A stretch of DNA of 64,000 bases from the NCBI GenBank assembly GCA_028554795.2, contig CM068831.1, positions 59,824,769-59,888,768 of the forward strand. The letters are read 5' to 3'. This document shows, piece after piece, positions 49,209 to 57,178 of this stretch. How positions within the stretch are numbered: position 1 is the stretch's first letter; each line of letters opens with the position of its first letter. Made by a program: the position numbers and the translations under genes. This DNA comes from Sinohyriopsis cumingii. Taxonomy: Eukaryota > Mollusca > Bivalvia > Unionida > Unionidae. The notes under the pieces were generated by a model that saw only the letters and a program-made list of their open reading frames with translations, had not been told where the DNA came from and ran no database searches.

Positions 49209-49745
49209 TTATTTGTTGTCTTTAGTGTCTAATTTCAACAACCAGGTGGTTTCGGCTTCCAGTTGAAAATCCTCGATTTTTGACATCGCGGAGCTATATA
49301 ACTGGACCATCGTGGAGAATTCAACATCGGATACGAACAAATTATCAATCGATAACGAGATCAACCCGGATAATTTCGAGTATGCGTCGGATACTATTTG
49401 ATGTTTTACTGTATACTCGTTGAGTTTTTTCTGAAAACACGATGATATCTTCCTAGTGATTGCGTTGGCGACTCCAGCAACTGTTGTCATCGCGGAGACA
49501 GCGATTGGAACAGCGATCGGGGCTATCGTGGTCACCGTGGATAAAATAACACCGGTACCGGCCACTATACCCGACACCGAGTACACGACCGCGTCGATGG
49601 CGGTTATTTTTCGGCGGTATTTTTTTATTTTTGCACGGTATTGTTCGGAAAGCGTTTTCAAGTTCGCGGAGAATTCTTTTGCGGTATCGAATCGATATTG
49701 ATGTGACGTCGGTGATACCTCTGATTCAATTTCCTTGGTGGTCAT
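49209..49745 (-). CDS. Polinton protein with hydrophobic segment, 178 aa
   Basis: The ATG at 49745 follows TTTTAAAATAAAA. A charged N-terminus (residues 1-50, short amphipathic helices) is followed by a long hydrophobic stretch, AVVYSVSGIVAGTGVILS to IAVPIAVSAMTTVAGV (about 52-95). This is rich in Gly, Ala and Val and long enough for one or two membrane passes. A helical C-terminal half follows. No signal peptide and no enzyme motif. Similar Gly/Ala-Val hydrophobic proteins are common beside capsid genes in Polintons, but I know no assigned function; roles in virion or host-membrane interaction are speculation. Confidence 0.6.
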   Translation of the reverse strand: MTTKEIESEVSPTSHQYRFDTAKEFSANLKTLSEQYRAKIKKYRRKITAIDAVVYSVSGIVAGTGVILSTVTTIAPIAVPIAVSAMTTVAGVANAITRKISSCFQKKLNEYTVKHQIVSDAYSKLSGLISLSIDNLFVSDVEFSTMVQLYSSAMSKIEDFQLEAETTWLLKLDTKDNK

Positions 49746-49770
49746 TTTTATTTTAAAAGAACTAGTGTTT

Positions 49771-51450
49771 TTAATTACTTAGATTCGCTACAAATTCCAC
49801 ATACCATGTAATGTTTGCCCCGGCTAGATTTCTATCAACGGCTTTAATTATAAACCGTTCGATTGTATCCTTGTCGATGATTGTTGATATTGTATTGTTA
49901 AACCCGGATGAACTCGGCGATGATATACTGAACTGCATCGCCGAAATCAATGTCAATCGATAAATACCCTTAACAATTGCGGTGACATCTATTGCATTAC
50001 GCGTAGGAGTCCAATCGAATGATCCGTATTGAACCGTGTATACGCCACTGCCGATGATCCCATGAGGTGTTTTCATTTTTTCGAGTTGCTCTGTCATTCT
50101 AGGTAGTCTGTCCTTAATCGCTTCAACATCAGTTTTGATTGTTTTTATTTCCCCTCCATACGCGTCTACATTTTTTTTGTTCGCTTCAATATTAGTTTCG
50201 AGTTGCTCTGTTATTCTCGGTAGTCCGTCTTTAATCGCTTCAACATCAGTTTTGATTATTTCTATTCTCCGCAAATTCGCGTCTATATTATTCTTGTTCG
50301 TTGCAACATTAGTTTTGATTGTTTCTATTTCCCGTGTATTCTCGGTCATACTTTTTTTGTTCGCTGCAACATCAAGTTTGATTGTTCCTATTTCATATGT
50401 ATGCACGTCTATACCTTTTTTGTTCGCTGCAACATCAGTTTTGATTAATCCTATTCCCCGCCAATACGTGTCTACATTTTTTTTGTTCGCTTCAATATCG
50501 GTTTTGATTGTTCCTATTTCCTGTGTATGCGCGTCCACACCCTTTTTGTTCGCTTCAACATCAGTTTTGATTGTTCCTATTTCCTGTGTATGCGCGTCTA
50601 CACTCTTTTTGTTCGCTTCAATATCAGTTTTGATTATTCCTATTTCTTGTGTATGCGTGTCCATATTATTTATGATCGTTGTAACATCAGTTTTGATTGT
50701 TTCTATTTTCCGTCCATGCGAGTCTACATTATTTATGATCCTTGCAACATTAGCGCCGATTATTTCTATTTCCCGCTCATGTACTACTACACCATTTCTG
50801 TTCTCTGCAACATCAAGTTTGATTGTTTTTATTTCCTGTCCATACGCAGTGATATCATTTATAGTTGTTGTAATCTCATCCGGTCTGGTATTTTTTTTAC
50901 CAAAGAATTTATCAAAGTTGTCATCGATCCTGTTAACATTTTTCCGTAACGAGACAAATTGGCCCGACAGCGTTGCAAAATCCAAAATAGCACCCATTAT
51001 TGCTGCAAGATTTGGTTCGGTTACCGCCGGGGTCCCGAAAAAACTAGCGGTAGTGAGTTGTATATCGGTGATAGATTTTTTCACCTCGGTGACAGATTTT
51101 TTCACCTGCGCGTCAAGTTCGGTCACCGATCTATCCAACCTTATAAAACCGTCTTTGACTAATGTTACCGCCGATATATGTTCACCCGGTTTGAGTCGTC
51201 CGTCGCCGGTATATAACGCGATAGTGTCCTCGGCGGCATCACGCTGTCGTGTTAAAACATCATTCAGTGACACATTACCGGATTTCAATTTACCCTGGCG
51301 GTCTTGAAATACAACTATTTCGCCTGGGTCAACACTGATTAAATTTAACATATCAGCGATTTCATCCTCAATTAGTTTTTTTATGTCGGCGGCGGCCGTT
51401 TCCGTGGGCTTTTTCAGCGCCGAAACCGGTCGTCCCCAGATATCAATCAT
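49771..51450 (-). CDS. Fibre-like coiled-coil protein with 21-residue repeats, 559 aa
   Basis: The ATG at 51450 follows TTTACAATAACG. The N-terminal 180 residues include two KKSVTEVKKSITD-type helical segments. From about residue 185 to 440 a 21-residue unit (three heptads; HTQEIGTIKTDVEANKKGVDA and variants) recurs about a dozen times, with isoleucine and valine at heptad core positions. A C-terminal domain of about 100 residues (from HGIIGSGVYTVQYGSFDW) is beta-rich and non-repetitive. Long repetitive stalk plus small globular head is the layout of trimeric attachment fibres (adenovirus fibre, phage tail fibre). It sits between the protease and membrane-protein genes in the structural block. 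A receptor-binding or decoration role is inferred from architecture only; no sequence match is claimed. The repeat is visible at DNA level as a 63-bp period. Confidence 0.75.
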   Translation of the reverse strand: MIDIWGRPVSALKKPTETAAADIKKLIEDEIADMLNLISVDPGEIVVFQDRQGKLKSGNVSLNDVLTRQRDAAEDTIALYTGDGRLKPGEHISAVTLVKDGFIRLDRSVTELDAQVKKSVTEVKKSITDIQLTTASFFGTPAVTEPNLAAIMGAILDFATLSGQFVSLRKNVNRIDDNFDKFFGKKNTRPDEITTTINDITAYGQEIKTIKLDVAENRNGVVVHEREIEIIGANVARIINNVDSHGRKIETIKTDVTTIINNMDTHTQEIGIIKTDIEANKKSVDAHTQEIGTIKTDVEANKKGVDAHTQEIGTIKTDIEANKKNVDTYWRGIGLIKTDVAANKKGIDVHTYEIGTIKLDVAANKKSMTENTREIETIKTNVATNKNNIDANLRRIEIIKTDVEAIKDGLPRITEQLETNIEANKKNVDAYGGEIKTIKTDVEAIKDRLPRMTEQLEKMKTPHGIIGSGVYTVQYGSFDWTPTRNAIDVTAIVKGIYRLTLISAMQFSISSPSSSGFNNTISTIIDKDTIERFIIKAVDRNLAGANITWYVEFVANLSN

Positions 51451-51476
51451 CGTTATTGTAAAAAAAACCAGCGTTT

Positions 51477-51908
51477 CTAATTAACCCGCCGGGCCTCTAC
51501 GACCCCACTAGTATATTCGTTTACAACCATATGAGGTGGTTTTCGCGATGATGAAATCGCCGCGAGTACGTTCAATACCTCACGGCCACATATCGGCGGG
51601 TCACTCAATTGCTGTGTTGGCAGCGTGGAATAAAAAACCCGGGCTGAACACGCCCGGGCTGAACACGCCCGGATATACCGCATAAACTCTTTCGGCGGAG
51701 CTAACCCGTATGAATCAAAATAGACGATCGCACGCGGATCAATCGCGTATGCAACCCAATGAGTTCCCGCTCCGGAGGACCCATCGAGGTTAATTATACC
51801 GGTTTCAATATTCCTTGGTTTTGTCGGTAATTGATCCCTCATAAAAACACCTCTGAAGTTTTTTATCGCTAACGCGTTTGCGGCGTCTATTAAATCAAAA
51901 TTAGACAT
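51477..51908 (-). CDS. PRO: Adenain-type cysteine protease (Polinton PRO)
   Basis: Family motifs appear in order: IKNFRGVFMRDQLP, then GTHWVAYAID (the His of the catalytic triad), VYFDSYGLAPP (the acidic residue) and PPICGREVLNVL (the Cys). This is the adenovirus protease (C5) arrangement found in Polintons, where it is thought to mature capsid proteins. I place the start at the Met of MSNFDLIDAAN, which matches where family members begin and avoids overlap with the next gene; the open frame continues upstream to an ATG at 51989, which would overlap that gene by about 46 bp. A short tandem ACSAR duplication lies between the acidic residue and the Cys. Stop-to-start spacing to the fibre-like gene is 26 bp. 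Confidence 0.85.
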   Translation of the reverse strand: MSNFDLIDAANALAIKNFRGVFMRDQLPTKPRNIETGIINLDGSSGAGTHWVAYAIDPRAIVYFDSYGLAPPKEFMRYIRACSARACSARVFYSTLPTQQLSDPPICGREVLNVLAAISSSRKPPHMVVNEYTSGVVEARRVN

Positions 51909-51943
51909 GGGAGTCATTGACTCAGGAGTCATTGACTCCTGCG

Positions 51944-52420
51944 TTAATAAACGGTTCCCGGTAGTCTTAGACCCTTTCCCGAGTACCATGAATACGGGGT
52001 TCCCGGTAGTCTTAGACCCTTTCCGGCCACGGGTCGTTTTTTTTTGTAGCCTTTCCCGGTTGCCTTCTTCAATGCCATCCCCGCCGCGGTACCAACGGCT
52101 CCTAACGCCGCCGCCTTAGCCACTGCTGGTGCGGCCGCGGCAATTAATGCCGGAATCGCAGCTAACAGCGGAAATATCCCACCGGTCTTTTCCATGTTTT
52201 TAATTGCTGCGGCCGAAAAATCTATTTGAACACCCTTTTTATTCTTCATCGCATCATTGAAATGTTTTATTTGACGCGCCGTCAACGATATCTTATGATT
52301 ACCACCCGCCATCTGCGACGGCTTCAGCGTTATTGTGGTTCCGCATTGTTTAGCCGACTTTGATCGTAATTTCTTGACTTGACCATCAGTCAACTCTACA
52401 CTGACGACACTATACGACAT
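51944..52420 (-). CDS. Small basic, amphipathic Polinton structural protein, 158 aa
   Basis: The ATG at 52420 follows TTTACAATAA. It opens with VELTDGQVKKLRSKSAKQCG and later has ISLTARQIKHFNDAMKNKKG, two related LT..Q..K motifs. A hydrophobic Ala-rich helix (PLLAAIPALIAAAAPAVAK, about 84-103) and a very basic tail, with GKGLRLPGT present twice, follow. This layout is one I recall from invertebrate Polintons and adintovirus-like elements, where it is compared with adenovirus core or membrane-lytic proteins (pX/pVI-like). Membrane disruption or DNA condensation is therefore inferred. The repeated tail arises from a roughly 42-bp tandem duplication that also lies in the extended upstream frame of the protease. 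Confidence 0.65.
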   Translation of the reverse strand: MSYSVVSVELTDGQVKKLRSKSAKQCGTTITLKPSQMAGGNHKISLTARQIKHFNDAMKNKKGVQIDFSAAAIKNMEKTGGIFPLLAAIPALIAAAAPAVAKAAALGAVGTAAGMALKKATGKGYKKKRPVAGKGLRLPGTPYSWYSGKGLRLPGTVY

Positions 52421-52448
52421 TTATTGTAAACGCGTTTTGTGCTTTCAA

Positions 52449-53891
52449 TTACATGTTTTCCACTGGCGCATCAACGATTCTCATTCGTCCACCAACACCT
52501 TCTAGCAGCATTGATTTATCGCTGAGAATGACAGCAACCGCTCTATAATTAACACCACCCGGGGCTATACGAGCTCGGAAGTGTATATCAACGACGGATT
52601 GTCTCGTTAAATCAAGATGTTCCAGTGAAAAATAATAAATCGGATACAGGTTTTTAAAATCAAGTTGTGATATTTGCAAACCAGTGTCGACGTTTTGATC
52701 ACGACCCATATACGACAGCAATCGATGGTACACACGTGCGATATGGTTGTCGCCGTAATTAAGCTGTATATCCTCGGATGGTTCCTGTTGTCCGTTTATT
52801 CTCAGCGAAACATCCCTGACTCCTAATTGATCAAATATCATATGGCTGCGTTCTTGACTGCCCAATCGTTCCCTATTCTGTAGCGCTATGAATATATGAC
52901 GCGGGGCTGAAACACCCTGTTTTGATGCCAGGTGCCATGTAAACGTATCGGCGACGTTATCCTCTTTAGCATCAGTTGTTACCGCTAGCCAACTCAACAA
53001 CGATTTCCCTCCCTGTTCCATAAATGCTAACAATCGTGCTTCCGTGGTAACTGATGGAGTCAGCACCGGCATCCACAATGCCATTTTAGTTAAAATGACT
53101 TTACCGGCAGCGACGCCAGCAGCACGCCATATTGCATTGTTATCATCGCCCCTTCGCGTCAGCGCGATTGTATGCTTAGCCCCATAGACAACTTTTCTGA
53201 CATTTCTGCAGAATCCAAATATGTGATGGAGTGGAATCGCGCATGAAAACTGTCGGCGTGGTCCTTGCAACATTCCTACTCGTGCTGCGAATCCTAGATT
53301 GTAATCACTGTTGGTGCTTTTTATAATATTAAAATTAGCACCTGGTCTTGCTCTGCGGTCTGGATTGGCTGCTTCAGCCTGTGGGTCAGTTGCGGTATCT
53401 CTTTCCGCCAGCACGTTGATGTACTGAATATGGTCAGCGTTATTGGTGGTGTCCTTCGCAAACATCATAGATGGGCCCGCCGATCTTGTATAATCATCCG
53501 AGTATCTCGCCAACCCAATTATCGTCGTTGCAACATCAACCTCGCGTTCTATTGATTCAATTTCTCGCCCGTCAATAAGATATCTGGCGCTCTCAAATAA
53601 CGCCATGATACCGTTGTTGACGAAGCCAACTCGAACACGATGGTCATCTGCGTATGGTGTATTATCGGCGGCATTTGTCACGAGTTCTCCCTCAATTTCG
53701 ATAAACGCTTCACACGGCAGAAAGTATTTACTGGTATCTTGGACCTGAAGTTCAATTCGCGATCGTAGGTCGGGTTGCGCTGCATAATAAGAATAATATT
53801 GATAATCACGGACAGAATCATCCCTGCGCACTGGGGCATCCATATCAAACGCGGGATCAGCGGTACGCGCAAACATTCTATTATTTATCAT
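52449..53891 (-). CDS. MCP: Double jelly-roll major capsid protein, 480 aa
   Basis: The ATG at 53891 lies 10 bp from the preceding stop. The length and motif order fit the Polinton major capsid family. An N-terminal segment with SYYAAQPDLRSRIELQVQD is followed by a beta-rich first half with LIDGREIESIEREVDVATTI. The landmark phrase FSCAIPLHHIFGFCRNVRKV, then YGAKHTIALTRRGDDNNAI, marks the strand-rich junction. A second half includes YYFSLEHLDLTRQ and VDIHFRARIAPGGVNYRAVAV. Double jelly-roll proteins form the hexon-like capsomers of this virus realm; that Polintons encode them is established. The assignment is from phrase memory and layout, not from an alignment. It is the largest structural gene after the fibre-like one and sits mid-block. 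Confidence 0.8.
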   Translation of the reverse strand: MINNRMFARTADPAFDMDAPVRRDDSVRDYQYYSYYAAQPDLRSRIELQVQDTSKYFLPCEAFIEIEGELVTNAADNTPYADDHRVRVGFVNNGIMALFESARYLIDGREIESIEREVDVATTIIGLARYSDDYTRSAGPSMMFAKDTTNNADHIQYINVLAERDTATDPQAEAANPDRRARPGANFNIIKSTNSDYNLGFAARVGMLQGPRRQFSCAIPLHHIFGFCRNVRKVVYGAKHTIALTRRGDDNNAIWRAAGVAAGKVILTKMALWMPVLTPSVTTEARLLAFMEQGGKSLLSWLAVTTDAKEDNVADTFTWHLASKQGVSAPRHIFIALQNRERLGSQERSHMIFDQLGVRDVSLRINGQQEPSEDIQLNYGDNHIARVYHRLLSYMGRDQNVDTGLQISQLDFKNLYPIYYFSLEHLDLTRQSVVDIHFRARIAPGGVNYRAVAVILSDKSMLLEGVGGRMRIVDAPVENM

Positions 53892-53901
53892 GTTGATGTT
53901 T

Positions 53902-54414
53902 TCAATTGCGATTTTTTCGTCGTAAATTCTTTGAATTTAAACCACTCCCCGCTATCGCGTTCATGAGCGCGTTGGTTGCCGCATCGGCGGATGGCGAAGT
54001 CGCCAACGACGGAGTCGTCGCCAACGACTGAGTCGTCGCCAACGACTCTAATTTTTCTTCCACGGCGTTATTTATTACTTTACTGACATTTGCAGGCATC
54101 ACTGTCGTTGATGGCATCACCGGTGGTTTCTGTTTTTTTCTCCTGGATTTCACCAACGACATTAGTTTGTCTCGCGCGGCAGAAAGCGCCTTTCCGGCAA
54201 CATCTCCAATAGCACTAATACCCTTATCACGAATAACATCAATAGCCTTCATTCCTAATTGTTTGGCTAACGGCGCTACTTTTGGAGCCATTCTTGTAAA
54301 TAACCCCGCAATGGTGCTACCGAGACCATCTCCATAGTACGCGCGGTAAACAGGCAATCGCGAGTTTACCACGTAGACGAGTACTGGTTTATCATGGTTG
54401 TAGTGTATGATCAT
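53902..54414 (-). CDS. Gly-rich Polinton structural protein, 170 aa
   Basis: I start it at the ATG at 54414 (MIIHYNHDKP), since the slightly longer frame begins with GTG. It reads LPVYRAYYGDGLGSTIAGLFTRMAPKVAPLAK, followed by a helical segment IGDVAGKALSAARDKLMSL and basic KSRRKKQKPP. A Ser/Leu/Ala/Thr repeat (SLATT three to four times, about 125-140) and a basic end RRKNRN follow. The phrase YPVYRG..G.GLG..., then a Pro-Leu helix and a DVAGG motif, is what I recall from a conserved small virion-type protein beside the capsid gene in invertebrate Polintons. Its role may be cement or minor capsid protein (inference). Ten bp separate it from the MCP start. Confidence 0.6.
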   Translation of the reverse strand: MIIHYNHDKPVLVYVVNSRLPVYRAYYGDGLGSTIAGLFTRMAPKVAPLAKQLGMKAIDVIRDKGISAIGDVAGKALSAARDKLMSLVKSRRKKQKPPVMPSTTVMPANVSKVINNAVEEKLESLATTQSLATTPSLATSPSADAATNALMNAIAGSGLNSKNLRRKNRN

Positions 54415-54440
54415 CCTTATTAAAAACACCAGTTTTCCAA

Positions 54441-55382
54441 TTAATCATCCACGAGCTCGTCTATGAGCGTTCGATATGCATTCATGTCCATAATACCGCC
54501 TGCAAATAAACGCTTGCAAATATCAGCGGCCTCATTGATTATTTCCGGAGAGTTATTTCCGGCTCGTTTTCCTCCGATTAGTACTTCCAGCCGTGATATA
54601 TCACTGAGAACACTATTAGGGCAGGTAACGCCGTAGGATTCTTTACCAACAGGGTATCCTTTTCCTTTTTTTGGTGTTATACTCTTAACTTCCTTGTGGA
54701 ATGCGTCGTAATCGGATTTACTACGATGTGGTAATGCATCTTTATGTTTACTTGCTAAATACACTATTCTTGCCCAGTCTTTTAACGACTTTATATTTTT
54801 CTCGTAACCGCTATTGATATGCTTCTTATCTCGTATGTTCTTAGCAAAATTGTTGGCAGTAAAATTAATTAATTCTTCCCTGTTGCTGAAGCCTCTAATT
54901 TGATCTATTGTGCTCTTCTTGAGTACAATACGGGGTATATTCCCCTCTTTTTCTTCCGGTATTTCTTCTTCTGGTGTTTCTTCGGGTATTTCTTCTTCTG
55001 GTTCTCTTGCGGTGGCGCCTGGTTCTTCTTCGTCGGCCATTGTAACATAAGGTTCTTGTGGTTCGGTTATAGCGAGTGGTGGTGGCCTCCGTGTTGTAGC
55101 AGCCGCTATTTTTGCAGGGAGTGTTTCTAAAGACCTTTTTGTTTGTTTTGTCTCTGCCGCTATCTTTTCAAGCGCACCAAGAACGGGTACAGTTGCCGCC
55201 GTAACATCCTTAGTCGCTTTAGTTACCGGGGCAAATAACTGTTCGCTTCCAACAGTAAAATCGGTTTGCATTTGTTGTCGCGTTTGAAGTTTCTCTCTCA
55301 CTCTGTCTCGTAACGGTATAAACTTTTTAAGCGCTGCTAGCCGCTCTCTGGCTAGCCGAGTAGTAAGTGATTCACCTACCAT
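54441..55382 (-). CDS. Polinton protein of unknown function, 313 aa
   Basis: The ATG at 55382 is preceded directly by TTTACAATA. The protein has a helical N-terminus (residues 1-95), a Pro/Glu-rich low-complexity middle with PEEEIPEETPEEEIPEE, a basic region KKSTIDQIRGF, and a GKGYPVG motif. Its C-terminal helical unit, LEVLIGGKRAGNNSPEIINEA to YRTLIDEL, is a module I recall at the end of proteins encoded beside Polinton capsid genes in cnidarians and molluscs, without known function. It is third from the top of the minus-strand block, with 24 bp to the next gene. Confidence 0.6.
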   Translation of the reverse strand: MVGESLTTRLARERLAALKKFIPLRDRVREKLQTRQQMQTDFTVGSEQLFAPVTKATKDVTAATVPVLGALEKIAAETKQTKRSLETLPAKIAAATTRRPPPLAITEPQEPYVTMADEEEPGATAREPEEEIPEETPEEEIPEEKEGNIPRIVLKKSTIDQIRGFSNREELINFTANNFAKNIRDKKHINSGYEKNIKSLKDWARIVYLASKHKDALPHRSKSDYDAFHKEVKSITPKKGKGYPVGKESYGVTCPNSVLSDISRLEVLIGGKRAGNNSPEIINEAADICKRLFAGGIMDMNAYRTLIDELVDD

Positions 55383-55406
55383 TATTGTAAATTGATCCGC
55401 AATTTT

Positions 55407-55787
55407 CTAATTTTCCGCCGAGTGTACCATCGGGAGCTCCACGGAGTTTTCGTCTATAATCCTTCTAATGTTTTTGATCTTACTAGAAATCTCCCGGCGT
55501 CGTTCATAAACACGTCCGAGTTTTTTTCGTATTATTTCAACGGCAGTAAATAGTCCAATGAATGCATTTGCGTCATTGTGGTACAGGTTCTCATTAATCG
55601 TATGTTGTAATCGTTTTATAAAAAAATACTCGCGGGCCAGGGTAAAACGCCCCCGTTTCGACTGTTCGTTAATAATCTCATAATCGGATAATATTTTTTC
55701 ACTGTCGAGACCATCAGATAATTCAATTCCTTGATTTTTTAATTTTGAAATCTCAGTTAATATATTATTGATGTCTTCGATATTCAT
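55407..55787 (-). CDS. Small helical Polinton protein, 126 aa
   Basis: The frame is open back to 55937, but the first 50 codons cover a tandem duplication and an AT-rich leader. The ATG at 55787 (MNIEDINNIL) is preceded by TTTTATAAGAATA like its neighbours, so I start there. The product is predicted all-alpha (IEDINNILTEISKLKNQG, FTLAREYFFIKRLQHTI, IIRKKLGRVYERRREISSKI), with a possible coiled coil. No domain recognised. It is the first gene of the structural block, next to the central non-coding region. Confidence 0.6.
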   Translation of the reverse strand: MNIEDINNILTEISKLKNQGIELSDGLDSEKILSDYEIINEQSKRGRFTLAREYFFIKRLQHTINENLYHNDANAFIGLFTAVEIIRKKLGRVYERRREISSKIKNIRRIIDENSVELPMVHSAEN

Positions 55788-56634
55788 TATTCTTATAAAA
55801 CATCTTATTTCTAATATCAAAAATTTTAATAAAATTATTGGGGCCATTTTTGACCCCGTTTTTTGTATGGACAGTACAGTGCCGTAGATCTCCACTCGAG
55901 TGTTGTGGCAGATTGCAGGCATACATGGACAGTACAATGCCGTAGATCTCCACTCGAGTGTTGTGGCAGATTACAGGCATATACATATACTTAATTAAGG
56001 ACATTCACATCTTGGAACCCCAAAGCATACATCTCCGGGAGGGAGGCCTAGGGTGACAAACGTCATCGTAGACCGCCCAGAAGATATGCTTGGGGGACAT
56101 CACTACATGTACTTAATTAAGGATGAATATATTTACAATGAAATGATTGATGGATGATGGGACGGTACAAGACAGCACAAACATAAAACGGCGGGGCGGA
56201 ACTCTACGGCCAATTCAACCAATCAAAAGCAACCCAATTAAATTAACCCGGTTGCATGATTGTGAACAAAAGACAACCACACGCCCGGGTCAAGAGCGTG
56301 GGTTAGTTTTGATTAGTTGAATTGGCTTTCGAAAGCCCCAGGCTTATAACGAGTCATCTTGTATATAAAGTGACTAATACAGCGGCGTCAGTCACAAGGT
56401 GTGTGTTAATTTGAATTCCCTTGAATCGTTTGAATCCTTAAATACTTATTAATGGTGTTTCACGGCATTTAAATGAAACCAAATACTCAAATAAAACATT
56501 AAAAAAAAGAATACAGCTGTTAGATAATAGCGTGTATTTCATTAGTTTTCATCGTAAAATGATTAATTAATCGCAACATTAATTGGACTTCAAGGGACGC
56601 AACATTAATTAGACTTCAAGGGACGTAACTCTTG
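55788..56634. other. Central non-coding region of the Polinton
   Basis: About 850 bp without a gene. It contains a 57-bp tandem duplication at 55867-55923 and 55924-55980. A hairpin-forming pair lies near 56021-56095 (CCCCAAAGCAT against ATGCTTGGGGG). A 28-bp inverted repeat at 56209-56236 and 56299-56326 (CCAATTCAACCAATC against GATTAGTTGAATTGG) has a GC-rich loop with ACGCCCGGGT. A TATA-like GTATATAAAGTGAC sits at 56353-56366, and a 26-bp tandem duplication at 56572-56623. It separates the structural block from the replication genes, so it may hold promoters or another control site (inference). Confidence 0.6.
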
Positions 56635-57165
56635 TCATGCGACGCTATCACAAAACGAGTTATCTCCCTTTGATGTTATATATGAAAATCGAATTCTATG
56701 ACCCGTCTTTTTTGAGATCGCTGTTTGATATATTCGTTCTGCAACAAATTGTATTGAGGCGATACAAATGTCAAAATATTTTCCTGCCTCATTCATCGAC
56801 TGAAATATTTTTTCCTCGTGAGTTGTTGTATCAAATGACTTTACGGGTTTTGCTTTCTTTGAGTATTTACCAGTTTGGCCTTTTTTACTATTTTCACTCT
56901 GAGAGATGGCTTGCAGATTACACAGTCTATTATTTTGATAATTAGAATCAATGTGATCAATAACGAGAGTATCTTTGATCAATCCGTGGAAACATTCATA
57001 GATGATTCTGTGACAGAGATATTTTTTCCCTCCAGCAGTAAACATTAAATACCCGTGATTGTTTTTCCATCCAACCGGCTTCTTCAGTCTACGATTTCTA
57101 ACAATACCGTCGCGAGATGCCTCGTAATTGACGAGCAGGGGATGCGGCTGAAATTCTTGGTCCAT
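56635..57165 (-). CDS. HNH endonuclease with NUMOD-type ends, 176 aa
   Basis: Domain order: an N-terminal NUMOD4-like segment (VNYEASRDGIVRNRRLKK, residues 12-29); an HNH core with HRIIYECFHG (52-61) and VIDHIDSNYQNNRLCNL (68-84), giving the expected His-Asp-His...Asn pattern; and a C-terminal NUMOD1-like DNA-binding unit (FQSMNEAGKYFDICIASIQ, about 121-140). This is the architecture of free-standing homing-type nucleases of phages and large DNA viruses. Within the Polinton it may be an inserted selfish gene or a recruited nuclease; which is unknown. It runs on the minus strand, 13 bp from the Cys-rich gene, and borders the central non-coding region. Confidence 0.85.
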   Translation of the reverse strand: MDQEFQPHPLLVNYEASRDGIVRNRRLKKPVGWKNNHGYLMFTAGGKKYLCHRIIYECFHGLIKDTLVIDHIDSNYQNNRLCNLQAISQSENSKKGQTGKYSKKAKPVKSFDTTTHEEKIFQSMNEAGKYFDICIASIQFVAERIYQTAISKKTGHRIRFSYITSKGDNSFCDSVA

Positions 57166-57178
57166 TTGTATAATAATA

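Noticed and set aside
50135-51307. 390-codon plus-strand frame opposite the fibre-like gene
   Set aside because: It is the antisense shadow of the 63-bp repeat; its Phe/Ser/Ile-rich pattern mirrors the coiled-coil repeat and it shows no motif of its own.
55788-56004. Upstream extension and the 79-codon frame near the central region
   Set aside because: They cover a 57-bp tandem duplication and an AT-rich leader; no protein features.
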